Positions 24,312-34,977 of a stretch of 64,000 nucleotides of DNA are shown here, piece by piece. The stretch lies in assembly GCA_029204225.1 (NCBI GenBank), contig CM055094.1:32535841-32599840 (forward strand). The letters are read 5' to 3'. Every line of letters starts with the position of its first letter. Within the stretch, counting starts at the first letter, position 1. Under the pieces are notes generated by a model. That model did not search any database. It was not told the origin of the DNA and saw only the letters and a list, made by a program, of their open reading frames with translations. The DNA comes from Diphasiastrum complanatum (taxonomy: Eukaryota; Streptophyta; Lycopodiopsida; Lycopodiales; Lycopodiaceae). Both the position numbers and the translations under genes were made by a program.

Positions 24312-24476
24312 TTTAGAGTGTAAGTCACATCAAAGCGTGATAGAATAGAACTATATTAAGCAACGCTTTAATGTAAGTAAAAAGGTATTGATAATTTTAT
24401 TGATTCATACGATCAATAAAAGGTACATGTAGTGGACAATCCACACATGTGAAATCAACATTTAGAGTGTAAGTCA
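24274..24476. repeat. 54-bp duplication spanning the copia B LTR/flank joint
   Basis: 24,274-24,327 contains the last 38 bp of the LTR, the TTTAG duplication and 11 bp of flank. It recurs at 24,423-24,476 with two mismatches in my hand count, separated by about 95 bp of AT-rich filler. Confidence 0.9.
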
Positions 24477-25411
24477 TTGTAAATAAATCAACAATAAGCT
24501 AATAGTTTTATTTTCAGATGTAAAAAATAAAAATTCATTTACTATTCATCTTAATATCAATACAAGATAAGAATATATTTCATTGAAAATATAAAAAGTT
24601 TTTAGACTTTTTTGTTGAATATTCTCAAAAGTATATATATCTATATTCAAGGGTTAGATATTTTTTTGGACAATATATAAGATTTTGCTATATTGTGACG
24701 TCCTCATTACATAAGAATAATATATTCACCTTGCTAAGAAATATGTGAAATGGATTTTACATTTTGCTATATGGATGAACTCTTTGGTCGATCATAACAA
24801 AACAAAAATATGTAAAAGTTGACATAAAGACATAGATTTATGTATATGTTGACATAAAGACCTAGATTTAAAATCTCAATATCATGAAAAATGTGCTCAA
24901 TTTTCATATGCTGCATTCACATCTAAAAATCTTTTGATACCTAAAATATATTCATGATCGTCTGAAATTAAATTTTGTGTGATTAGTATATATGACACAC
25001 AAATATTCATATACATATTTATTTGTAGTGTGCATTGAAACATGGATGACTAGTAAGCACAATTTTTACGCGCAACCTAAAAGTTTACCTTTGATGTAAT
25101 AAATTTTTTTTTGATTTATCTACAAATTATATATGTTCTATGAATAGCCTCCACTCACATTTACATGATAGGTGATCACATGTCATTTACATAATGGGTG
25201 CATTCACTAGATACTATTGATATATTTGAAATCTTGAATTTTTGAAGATAGAAGAGACAGATTCATATTTTGAATGAACTATATATAACTTTGTTCACAA
25301 AATGTTTTACTCATTTGATATTTCTATTAGTGATATAATAAAAGTATGTGGTGAGATTCTTGGTAACGAGCTAGTCATAGAAATAATTTAAGATATATAT
25401 TTTGTTTTACT
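24477..25411. other. AT-rich intergenic stretch
   Basis: Very AT-rich, with no gene, LTR edge or RNA gene seen. Confidence 0.55.
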
Positions 25412-25916
25412 CAATTTGGAAGTTCAAAATGGAGTCTATCTTGATACTCCAGGATGTTATGGATATTGTGCTTGGTGTTGAGGAGGAGCCTCAAGCATAG
25501 GCTGAAATTCTTAAGTACAAGAAAAAATCTAGAATGGTTCTACATTTCATTAAGATGAATGTATCTAATGAAATTTTGAGAGAGATAGGATCTTGCACTA
25601 CAGCCAAAAAAGAAATACCATCTATGAAGCAAAGAATACTTCTAGAATACTCACTCTTAGGAATCAGATTTTCCAAAGTTTCCAACAAAGTGAAGAGAGT
25701 GCATTTAACTATGTTCTGAGAGTTAAAGATTTACATAGAGAGCTTTCCTGTATTGGTGTTACTATTAACCAAGATGAGCTAGTCCAAGTCATACTGAATG
25801 GCTTGAGAGATGACTATGATAATCTTGTTCAGTCTTTTGTTATTAAAGAGGAGTTGCCTAATCTAGAAACTCTCCAAGGAATTCTTATTTCTGAAGAATC
25901 TACACAAGAATACATA
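25412..25916 (+). pseudogene. Copia gag fragment E
   Basis: A gag scrap of the copia B/C/D group without LTR or PBS. Recognisable phrases are MKMNVSNEILREI, NTSRILTLRNQIFQ, ELVQVILNGL and LISEEST-QEYI. Stops at about 25,498 and one frame change near 25,600 break it. It begins inside gag and stops abruptly at about 25,916, where the palindromic GCGTGGAT array starts. That suggests the array-bearing element inserted here or that the two were joined by a break. Confidence 0.85.
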
Positions 25917-25919
25917 TAG

Positions 25920-26432
25920 CAAATATCCATGCACAATACAAAGGAGGACGTGTGGACAAAAAAAATTTTGCGTGGATATAGCCGTGGATTGGCGTGGATA
26001 TACGCATAGATACAAGCGCATGGATTGTCCATGCATGGATGTTCCACTCAAATGTCATTTCCCGCAGCAGATCGGCCGGATGTCGTGAAATCCAAAATGC
26101 GTGGATTATCCACGCCAAGTCCGACTACCTGCAGCCGAACGAACCTCCAACACCCGAAGCCGAAAATAAGAATTCTAATTTTGCATGGATAGTCCACGCG
26201 TGGATTATCCATGCCATAGTAAAAATTAAATAAAAAAGGCTCGGCTTTTGCGTGGATATGGCGTGGATATTGCATGGATAATTATCCATGCGAAATTCAC
26301 TCTATCCACGCAAAATCCAAAGAGTTGAGGCCGTGGATACCGCATAGATAAAATGTTTTTTATATCCATGTGGATAGGTTTTTGGAATTTGCGTGGATTA
26401 TCCACGCATGGATAATCGACGCAAAAAAATTT
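25920..26432. repeat. Array of palindromic GCGTGGATNATCCACGC-type motifs
   Basis: More than a dozen copies of (G)C(G/A)TGGATA or its reverse complement, many paired head-to-head into palindromes such as GCGTGGATTATCCACGC (about 26,099 and 26,391). Spacing is irregular. Clustered short motifs in both orientations resemble subterminal repeats of plant DNA transposons (CACTA, hAT or Mutator groups), where transposase-related proteins bind. I cannot assign a superfamily from termini. Confidence 0.75.
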
Positions 26433-27636
26433 GTTTAACAAAAAAACATTTGGCGCGAACCAAAATGTGGTTTGCTCCGAAACTAGAGGTGACTTTCTAT
26501 TTTTGTGTTGTGTGAGAGAGAGAGAAAGAGAGTATAGATGGGAGTGAGAATGAGATGATGATGAATGTGAGTGAGAAGATTGATAGTGTTTAGGATTTTT
26601 AGTTCATTGATGGATGTTAATAATATGTGTTCTGTGATCATAAGTTTTAAGATTTTTTTTGTTTGTGATGTAGGTTTGGATATGAAAAATGAAAAATGAG
26701 CTTTCATTGCAAAGGATTCAAAGATCAAGTGCATGCAAAAGGAAAATCAAAGATTGCAAAACAATAGAGATACAATAGTAAAGGTAAATTCTCATTTATT
26801 TTGATTCATTTGATATTTAGTTGATAACTTAATGTGTTATCTATTGATGCATTATATTGTGGTTTCCATTACTTTCCATTGTGCTTTCCATTACTTTTTA
26901 TTGTGCATTCTGGCATGCAAATCATGTGCTAAAATAGGTACATTGCATTGAATTCATCAATGGATACATTTGCATTGCATAGATGTGCATTAGATAGACT
27001 ATACATTGTATTGAATATATCAATAGATACATTAATGATGAAATTAATGATGCATGCCAGTTCTTTACAAGATTCATGATTATAGGCTATGTTTTGTTCA
27101 AAATTCCTTGTTTTTTTATGCTTTTTGACTCAAATTTGATCGTAAGAACAAAAATCCAGTAAGATCAGATCAATTAGCTGGCTATAATTTGTAAATTGGT
27201 TTGCATTTGTTAGAAAAAGAGTTACATTTCATGAATTTCCACTTTATTGTGAAGAAAAAACCGGAAAATAGCCAAATATCATCATTTTTTGCTTGTTTTT
27301 TTTTTTTTTTTCATAAAGTTGGATAGTACGTGACTGTAAAACACCACGTAGAGATTGTAAAGAGGTGAAACAAAGTCTTTTGCAGTTGTCCTTGAAGTTA
27401 GAGCCAAGAATTCTAGGCATTGGGCTTATAGGAAGTCAAAAAAGTGTAGATGTGCATTCAATGGATTATACATTTGCATTCATGGATTAAAAATATATGC
27501 ATTCAAAATTTTTGCAAGAATGATGTGATGTCAAAACATTATATTGATTGATTTAAAAACAAGTACATTGATGAGAGAATAAATTCTCTCTTCCTACATT
27601 GCCTTCTACAAGGCCTTACATTTAATTTAAAAACCT
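26433..27636. other. Interior of the array-bearing region, no gene recognised
   Basis: AT-rich, with a short GA tract at about 26,514-26,530, a T run near 27,300 and several loose GCATTG-type phrases. I see no frame with a recognisable protein on either strand. Confidence 0.45.
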
Positions 27637-28244
27637 CTACTCATCATCACTTCCTCCCTCCTCGCCTCCTTCATCTTGTAGGTGTACGTTGGTGTCCACA
27701 TCTTCAAACTCCCCTTCGCTCTCATTCACGTACTCTTCCACATTTTCTTCCACATCACGAACACTTGAAGTTGTAGGCTACAAAATAGAATCAAAGATTT
27801 AATTAAATTGAGACTAAACTTACTTGTAAACCACAAACAATCACAAAACAATAAAGGTTAAGAGTTTACGATTGGAAACAATCCATGGGATTCCATAAAA
27901 GCCTTAAGGCCGACATATCCATGATCGTAACCTTGCTTGTATTTCGCGGCGGTCATGTGTCTTCCAAAATCACTAAGCTAGATTCAACAAAAAAATATAG
28001 TTTAGCAATACAATATAGTTTAGCAATAAAAAACATTAACAATCTCACTACAAAAATAGAATCATATTAAAAAATATTGCACTTACAAATTGGGCCTCTC
28101 ACCCGAAGAAGATAACACAAGATTTTTGATTCTATCTCTTTGTTGAGGAGATAGATTCTCAAACCACTCTTGATTATATTTTTTGGGCTCCTCACGAGCT
28201 CTTCTCCTAGATGGTCTCCCACTTGACCTACCGCTTGAAGACAT
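27637..28244 (-). CDS. Three-exon gene model, about 133-aa unknown protein
   Basis: A minus-strand gene inferred by reading. Exon 1 28,244-28,087 begins MSSSGRSSGRPSRRRAREEPKK-like basic sequence and ends at a GTAAGT donor. Exon 2 27,972-27,870 follows a TTAG acceptor, includes HMTAAKYKQGYDHGYVGLKAF and ends at GTAAAC. Exon 3 27,777-27,637 follows TTTTGTAG, is Glu/Asp-rich and ends EGGSDDE-stop. Phases agree at both introns and no exon contains a stop, notable in this decayed region. I recognise no domain. The basic, Ser/Arg-rich start and acidic tail suggest a small nuclear, possibly DNA-binding protein, which is inference. It lies between two palindromic arrays, so it may belong to a DNA transposon or be a captured gene. 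Confidence 0.5.
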
Positions 28245-28432
28245 TGTATCAAAGAAAAACTTTAAAAGTTAGAAAGTAGTGGAGAATGGGAGTGAAAGAG
28301 TATTGAAGACTTTTAGATTAGAAGAGTAAGTAATGAATAGAAAGCAATAGATTACTAGTAAGCAAGAACAAACAATATCAATAGAGCAAACAAAAGCAAG
28401 AGCAAGATCACTAGCAATGAAGAGCGACCAAA

Positions 28433-28453
28433 AGCAAGCAAGCAAGCAAGCAA
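28433..28453. repeat. (CAAG)n short tandem repeat
   Basis: About five AGCA/CAAG units in a generally AGCAA-rich stretch upstream of the minus-strand gene model. Confidence 0.85.
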
Positions 28454-28587
28454 GATCTATAGAGTTTAGAAGAGCAATAGCAAGCAAGAGCACTAAACAC
28501 TAGATTAGAAAACCTATAAAACTTGAAAGCAAAAGAAGAGGAGCAAGAATGCTCGCAAAAATGCTATTTTATTGGCATTCAAGTTTC

Positions 28588-28640
28588 GCATGGATTATCC
28601 ACGCAGAAGTTATTCATGCGTGGATGTTTCACGCATTTTT
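28588..28640. repeat. Second cluster of GCGTGGAT palindromes
   Basis: CGCATGGATTATCCACGC followed by ATGCGTGGATGTTTCACGC, the same motif as in 25,920-26,432. It is followed by ATTTTTTTCCCC, which partly mirrors the left-side AAAAAAAATTTTGCGTGG near 25,960. Confidence 0.72.
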
Positions 28641-29549
28641 TTCCCCTCTCTTGGCATGTGAGAGGGTCCCCCACATGGGCTTGCATGCTTCAAATGTCAT
28701 TCAATATTCTCATAATCTTTTCTAGATTTTATGAGAATATTTTATTGTAGGATTTTACATAAAATATATTTTTTAATATGATGGAATGTAAAAAAATCAA
28801 CTCAAAGATCATTATGGTAGTATTTAATTGTTAAAACTAGCTTAATATTGTTATAAATTTTATTTTTCTTGAGATTTGACATAAAGACAAAATCATGAGA
28901 TAAGAAATAGTACATATTATTATTAAACAAGTAATTTGACAAGTTTTTTTAAGATTTCATGACATAATATTATGTCAAATCGGTGATGTCATAAAACATT
29001 TAGTTTATTAATAATCTAGGTGTCATAGATTTGATATAATTTGATGACATAATTACATGGTCAAATAATTTTTTTTTGTTTTTGTCATGTGGCCTCTTAA
29101 ATGGTTGCATGGGGTCATTTAGATTCATGATCAAAAGCATTTATGTTATATTGAGGACCTTAGTGATATGTGACCTATATGATAAATCTTTTTAATTGCT
29201 GGTGTGTGACATATATAACCTTATATGAAATCATAGTAATTAGTTGAAATATCATTTAGCATTGTAATAAAGATGTTGATCAATGGTGTGTTATCTAGTA
29301 TATGATTTCTTGCATACAAAGCAACCATAGATAGAAAGGGCGAATGCATATTGCTCGTCATGAGATACCATGGTACACTAGGCCAATCCAAAGAGATTTA
29401 CCTTTATTAACTCGAGCCAAGTATTAATTAATCAAATGAGTGATTGAGTGGGCAATGAATCAATTGAGTATATGACTGATTGTTTGATTTTGATCATTCC
29501 ATATTGAAAGAAAGATCGAGTGAGATCATCACTCATCTTAGACAAGAGT
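28641..29549. other. AT-rich intergenic stretch
   Basis: No recognised gene or element edge. TGATGTCATA/TGACATAA-type phrases recur at 28,870-29,060 but form no clear array. Confidence 0.5.
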
Positions 29550-30545
29550 TTAAACTGAGAGCTTCAAACATTGACTGCTATGTAGTCCAAAGAGGTCCAC
29601 ACCATCTATTGCAAGACCAAATCTCGCATTTCTTGACTCATTGGCAAATCTTGGATACTCTTTGTTGATGTGTTTCCATGCAGGTGAATCTGAAGGTATC
29701 CTCATCATCCCATCCGTAGAGGTATGATGCATGCCAGTCCATAAGTTGTGCAAGAGATTTACAACAAAATAAATGTTGCAATCGTGAAATTACTGAAAAA
29801 TGTCATAAAACTTTGCACGGAATGGTTGCCCCTTGCAAATCATCTCTATATCGATGATATTGCTTGTAGTCCATCCCGATGTTAGACAACATCTTTCATG
29901 CCTCATCTCTTGTCTCAGGCATGACATTCCCTTCTAGGAGAATTTTGTTTTTCAATAGTCTTCTGTACATGACCAAAGAAGTCATTGTAAAAAAAATATA
30001 ACTCGATGTCCAAATTGTAAATTTTGTTTCAAAGCAAAAATGACAAGTAGATGAAAAAAAATTTACTCAAATAATGATGTGTTGCTTTGGTCACTCCATC
30101 TATATTTGGCTTGAAGATTTAATAGAAGTAGAGAAGTCGCCAAACAAGATGTCTTTGCTCCAGGATACAATGCGGTCTTTGATTCTTCTCGTAATTTTCT
30201 TTCTTCTTTAGACAAAAGTGCCTCCTCATCTTGTTCATTGTGTCTAGCTGCAATATTGTTCTCGTACATATCATCCAACATGTCTCCCATGACTTCAAAT
30301 TCATCATTCATTGGAAGCTCATTTTCATCGTTGAAACTTGTTTGTGAAGAAGTAGATCTAGATGAGCTAGATTCAGATGCATTAGTCTCTTGATTAATGC
30401 GCTCATCAATTTCCATCATCTCTTTTAAGCCTTGACGTAGACGACGAGGTAATTGCTTTATATGTGGACCGTTGTATTGCATTTGTCGTCTACGTCGACC
30501 ATTACGAGGATTATTGTCTCCAACACTAAATGAGGATGAAGAATC
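29550..30545 (-). pseudogene. CACTA (En/Spm) TNP2-type transposase relic
   Basis: TNP2-type transposase binds and cuts CACTA transposon ends in the nucleus. Three blocks in correct order are seen on the minus strand. An exon at 30,545-30,066 carries an acidic region and an ALYPGAKTSCLATSLLLLNL phrase, matching the family's LYPGC...L..L.L.NLK..HGWS motif. A block near 30,000-29,890 reads EGNVMPETRDEA...KMLSNIGMDY. A third at 29,753-29,556 reads DSPAWKHINKEYPRFANESRN and FGLAIDGVDLFG. Plausible splice sites flank the first block. Stops lie between and inside the blocks, and the catalytic remainder is absent, so it is a fragment. Confidence 0.8.
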
Positions 30546-30787
30546 CTATATATCAAAATAACAAGAAGTAGGTTGAAACAATGCTTGATAAACATTTCCT
30601 CCCAATACTTGATAGATCTAAATGTTGTATATGAATATAAATTACCTCTTAGTTTAAAAAGTATGAACATACCAATGTATCTATTAGACAGATTTGTCTT
30701 TTCAACTTGTTAGCATTCAATGAACTCAAAGACGAATAATGCTCCTAACATTTAATCTAGGCAAATGACGAATAATGCTCATAACAT

Positions 30788-31729
30788 TTGACATATTTAA
30801 TAACACAAACCAAATACAATCAAGATGCATGGATTATACATTTCTACATATCAGCCGATACCCAAGGGCAAGACACGGGCCCTGATACGACACAACCAGC
30901 AGATCTGAGCCAAGCGCAAGTTTCCTCTTCCCAAGGCTCAAAATCGATCTCCGCCAGTTGTGCATTCCGAAAGCCAACCTCGGTAGAGGATGAGATCAAC
31001 ACCTACCTGGCACAATTTCCACACAAAAGCTCACGCGACAACTGGCAATTATCTATCACAGTAAAAGAGATCAAGGGAAATGGGTTGGCCTACATTCCAA
31101 CTCTAGGCACTCAACCAGCCTGGCTAAAAAGACTGTTTGAACAAAACCTTGCGGCCATCAGGCCATATGTCACTAGTCCCAGGCAATTACAGGTAAATGC
31201 CCCATACCTCTCCTACTTACGCAGGTCTAAATGGGCAGCGTGTGGCATCTCACTAGAGAAGATCACATTGAACACAAAGAATTGGCCAAAGATTGACTCA
31301 AAGTATGGGTGGTAGACAGACATAGACGCCAAGAGGGCTCTCGTTCAGTTCTCACAACAATATCTAACTTGTCCCGATCCAATAGTTTGCTCGACAGCAA
31401 CCTACGCTTGGGACCTAGAATATCTGATGGGAGTCCCCACCAAATAGGATGATATTTTATCGGCAATATGTTTTGATCCTAATACCACCCTGGTTTCGAA
31501 AAAAGTTGAAGATCAGCTACCAATGGCACGAGTGTATTATAGAACGGCCTTACTCGGCGATCCATGGCCAAGCAGATTCCAACAATGGGTCGACCAAGCA
31601 TGGCTCACTGGTGTACATAAATACTTTTACACTCCGAAGAACAAGAAAAATTTATCAAGATTAGCATTCATGGAGGACGTGATAGGCTACCTCATCCACC
31701 AAAGGCGCACGAAGAAGACCCTCTATTAA
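30788..31729 (+). pseudogene. Unrecognised GC-richer reading frame with two stops
   Basis: One frame is open for about 314 codons except for two TAG codons at 31,313-31,315 and 31,445-31,447. Composition is visibly GC-richer than the flanks from about 30,850, where the frame may begin after an ATATCAG acceptor-like site. The start is Gln/Ser/Thr-rich; later parts contain many Trp and Tyr residues (RRSKWAACGISLEKIT, FQQWVDQAWLTGVHKYFYT), suggesting a folded domain. I recognise no family. It ends about 70 bp before repeat X and may be part of the element carrying it, or a captured gene. Confidence 0.5.
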
Positions 31730-31796
31730 ACCGGCATAGTGTCGAGGGACCGACACTACTTCAGGCCGTGGCTTCTATTGGGGATATTCCCAACAT

Positions 31797-32373
31797 GATG
31801 TAAATAAATAAAAAATTGAGTTAGTAGAAATAGTTGCCCAGGTCGTGGCATCCTGCGTGTATAAGCCCATGGCCCAATGAGCACCTGTAAATAGATAAGT
31901 TTGGCATAAACTTGACTTTGGGCCATGCAATTAAAAAATAATAGTAGAAGGCCAAAATTAAGCTTAAAACTTAAGTTTCTAAGTTTGATTAATTAGTCAA
32001 AGTCAATTGGTGGTAGGTGAAGTGTGTTTCTCTCTTCACCATCAATTAGTTTGTGTTTTTGATGAAGGGTGCGGATTTCAATCCCACCTTCCTTGGACTA
32101 ACCAATAGGAGAAAGGGACAAGGGCCTTCCCCATCCATAAAAAGACACCATTTGTATCATATTTTCATGCTTAATGAGAAGGAGAAAACTCTACCATTTT
32201 GGAGAGAAGCATCCTCATTTGCTATTCAATACTTGCTAATGCTCTTTGTGTGTTTGCTTTTGTTTTCTAGCTTACATGTTTTTGGTTTCATTTGTTAATG
32301 TTTCTCCATTAGCATGCACAATGAGCAAATGAGCTAACCTCTCCTATCACTCTATTTCTCTTCCTCTTGCTCT

Positions 32374-32455
<82 letters not shown>

Positions 32456-32639
32456 ACTCTAAATCATGATGTGTGTGTGGTTAGTGTAGGGAAGGGTACT
32501 GTTAAAGAGTGGTAGTGTTAAGAAAAAGAGTAGGAAGCATCTAAAAGTAACATCTTGACATAGTTAGGTACCTATCCAGTGATCTAACCCTTATTGACAA
32601 GTGGAGGACTGCTCACCGACTATATCTACACACCCTACA
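31797..32639 (+). repeat. LTR-like repeat X, plus copy
   Basis: Related in sequence and order to the minus-strand copy at 62,929-63,642. It carries a TATA-type site (CCATAAAAAGACACC, about 32,134), the phrase CATGCTTAATGAGAAGGAG, an internal CT microsatellite and an end CACCCTACA. Layout resembles a gypsy-type LTR. No PBS follows and no clear polypurine tract precedes it, so the left edge is approximate. Confidence 0.6.
32376..32451. repeat. (CT)n microsatellite inside repeat X
   Basis: A perfect CT run. In the inverted copy of X the corresponding place has only a short GA-rich stretch (about 63,140-63,170), so the run expanded in this copy. Confidence 0.95.
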
Positions 32640-32647
32640 AAGGATAG

Positions 32648-32699
32648 CTCTACATGTCATCAAAATGAATGTGTCAAATGAAGTGTTGAGGGAGATTAG
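32648..32699 (+). pseudogene. 52-bp copia gag scrap
   Basis: Matches the KMNVSNEVLREI region of copia D gag (4745-4793) almost base for base, including the phrase CAAATGAAGTGTTGAGGGAG. It directly follows the end of repeat X. Flanking sequence to the right is unrelated. Confidence 0.8.
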
Positions 32700-33124
32700 T
32701 CATAAACCAAAAAAATTCTATTTTTTATTATTTTTCTACCCTATTGGATCTATTTTTTTGTCCAACTCTCTGTTTTTCTTAATTTTATTTCAATAAAGAG
32801 GGTTATAGACTATTAAAAGGGTTTTCTAGAGATATGATTTTTTCTACATTTTGTTGAGTAATGAGCAAGCTACAAATTTTTGAAATTGACAAAAAAAATC
32901 AATAGAATAAAAATTTGTAATCTTGTCATTAAAACAAGTCATTTTAAAATGCATACAAAAGTGTGCATTTCAAGCACTTATTCAAAAAATCGTATCTCAT
33001 AAACTATGATGAATCACATCAAATTCTTTCACATGTGTGTTCTTCATATATACAGTTACTAATTAAAAATTTTGAGACCTTCATTTTGAGCAACTTATAT
33101 GTAAGATATGATGTGTCAAACTTG
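32700..33124. other. AT-rich stretch
   Basis: No gene or element edge recognised. Confidence 0.5.
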
Positions 33125-33700
33125 TAGGGGTATTGATGAAACTTCAATATTTTCATATATGGGACTACATTGTTGTGAATTTGAATTCAATTTTTAGCCT
33201 GTCTACTCTTAAAAATTCTATATGATTATAGAAACATGCCTAACCAAAAAACATTGGATTTGGAGATCTATAGAGATAGATATGTGCATTCAAAGTTACC
33301 CTTTTAAGTGTTGATAAAAATCACCAAAACTAGAAATATCATATATGAGTGTATAATACCATAATTTTAACAATATTTTTTTGGTTTGTCTACTTTAAAA
33401 AATATTATATGACCATAGAAACATGTCTCTCAAATTTTTTTCAATTTGGAGTTATGTAGAGATAGTTATGTGCATCTAAAGTTACCCATGTCAAGTGCAA
33501 AAGTATTGAAAGGTGCTAGAAAGTTTCAACTCTTTTGGAGGTGCTATTTACATCTCTTTCTTTGGTTGTCTACTTCAAAGATCCTTTATGACCATAGAAA
33601 CATGTCTATCAAAAAAAATTTAAATTTGGAGTCCTATAGAGATATATACGTGCACCTAAAGTTACCCATGTGAAGTGCTGAAAAGTGTTGAAAATTGAAG
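33125..33700. repeat. Degenerate tandem repeat, about 180-187-bp unit, three copies
   Basis: The phrase TGTCTACTTNAAA...ATATGACCATAGAAACATG recurs at about 33,199, 33,386 and 33,567, each followed by a GGAGTCCTATAGAGATA-type phrase and then AAAGTTACCC. Copies are diverged. The period is within the usual range of plant satellite monomers. Confidence 0.8.
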
Positions 33701-34075
33701 TTGTTTGGGGGCAAATTGCCATCAATTGAGAGAAAAAAATGTAAGTCTTCCAATAACACAACGAAGAGTCAAGTCTAGTTCTACATACAATTGAAAGATT
33801 TAAATTTCAATCATTTGATGACATGTTATGTCTCGTCAAGTGACCATTGTGCGCACACACGCACAAAAATGTGCTGAAAACAACTCTAGTGCTAACCAGA
33901 ATTCATAATAGCCAAGTGTGAGAGAGACAACTCATCGAATATATCAAAAAAAAAAAAAAACCCCACCAAAAATCCTAAAAAAACAAAAAAAGAACCTTCA
34001 CTCATTCTACTACACATAGGTGTGATTCAAATCTATCTACTGTCAGGTCGGCGAAGGATAATACTAGAAATAGAA

Positions 34076-34470
34076 GGCTAAGTGAACGTTCCACTAATTG
34101 TTGGTAACCTTTTGTAGAAAGTTTCACACCTTTCTGCAAGAATATCAGTTCTCTGAGAGGAACCTTTGCCTAAACCTTCACCAAAAAAATAAATATCCTA
34201 AAAAAAAGAAGGCTAAGTGAACATTCCACTAGTTGCTAGTAGCCTTTTGTAGAAAGTTTCACACCTTTTTACAAGAATATCACTTCTCCGAGAGGAACCT
34301 TTGCCAAAATAAATAAATAAATAAAAACAAAAAATATATAAACTATAAAATAAAAGGCCAAGTGAACGTTCCACTAGTTTCTGGTAACCTTTTGTAGAAA
34401 GTTTCACACCTTCTACAAGAATATCAGTTCTCCGAGAGGAACCTTTGCCTAAACTTTCCCAAAAAAGAAA
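34076..34470. repeat. Tandem repeat, about 135-145-bp unit, three copies
   Basis: GGCTAAGTGAACGTTCCACTA...CTTTTGTAGAAAGTTTCACACC...AATATCAGTTCTC-GAGAGGAACCTTTGCC starts at 34,076, 34,211 and 34,356. Copies are highly similar and separated by A-rich spacers of different length. Confidence 0.92.
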
Positions 34471-34536
34471 AGAAGAAAAGCAAAGTGGGACAGCCATATA
34501 TTTTTCAGATACATCAAGCCATCTACTGTTGAGGCT

Positions 34537-34794
34537 ATGGCAACTATAGAACAACAATTGGCTCGAGTAGTTATGTTTCTTGATGAAACTATTCAAGACT
34601 ATACTAGAAGAATTGTGAATATGATGACGGATTGTGATCCTCCAATTCTTTTAAAGATTGTAATGGCATATTATTATATTGGCAAAAAAATCAAAGTTGT
34701 TATGAAGGCATTCACATCCTATACAACACCTACACAACTTTGTGTAGATGCCAACAACATTGAAATCCACTCAAGGAAAGTAGAGTTAAACTAA
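34537..34794 (+). CDS. Unrecognised 85-codon open frame
   Basis: Starts MATIEQQLARVVMF and ends KVELN before TAA. After the stop a readable Ser/Glu-rich frame continues to about 34,918. I recognise no domain. It is the sequence just left of the truncated copia F RNase H fragment and could be host flank, another element or chance. Confidence 0.25.
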   Translation: MATIEQQLARVVMFLDETIQDYTRRIVNMMTDCDPPILLKIVMAYYYIGKKIKVVMKAFTSYTTPTQLCVDANNIEIHSRKVELN

Positions 34795-34977
34795 ATCTCT
34801 TCAATTCTTGCATTATCAGACGAAGAGCTAGAACAAACATCACTTATGTCAGATGATTGTGCAAATCAAGAAGTGTTATGCACTCAAAGATTGGCGAAGA
34901 ACATTCTCAAGTAGATGACCACCATGAGTCTATTACATGCAAAAACATAATTCTACAATCAGAGTAGTGTAGTTATT

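Noticed and set aside
28046-28057. CACTACAAAAAT, resembling a CACTA transposon terminus
   Set aside because: It lies within an intron of the gene model, and no matching TAGTG end in the right orientation was found; a TTTGTAGTG at about 25,022-25,030 is on the wrong side.
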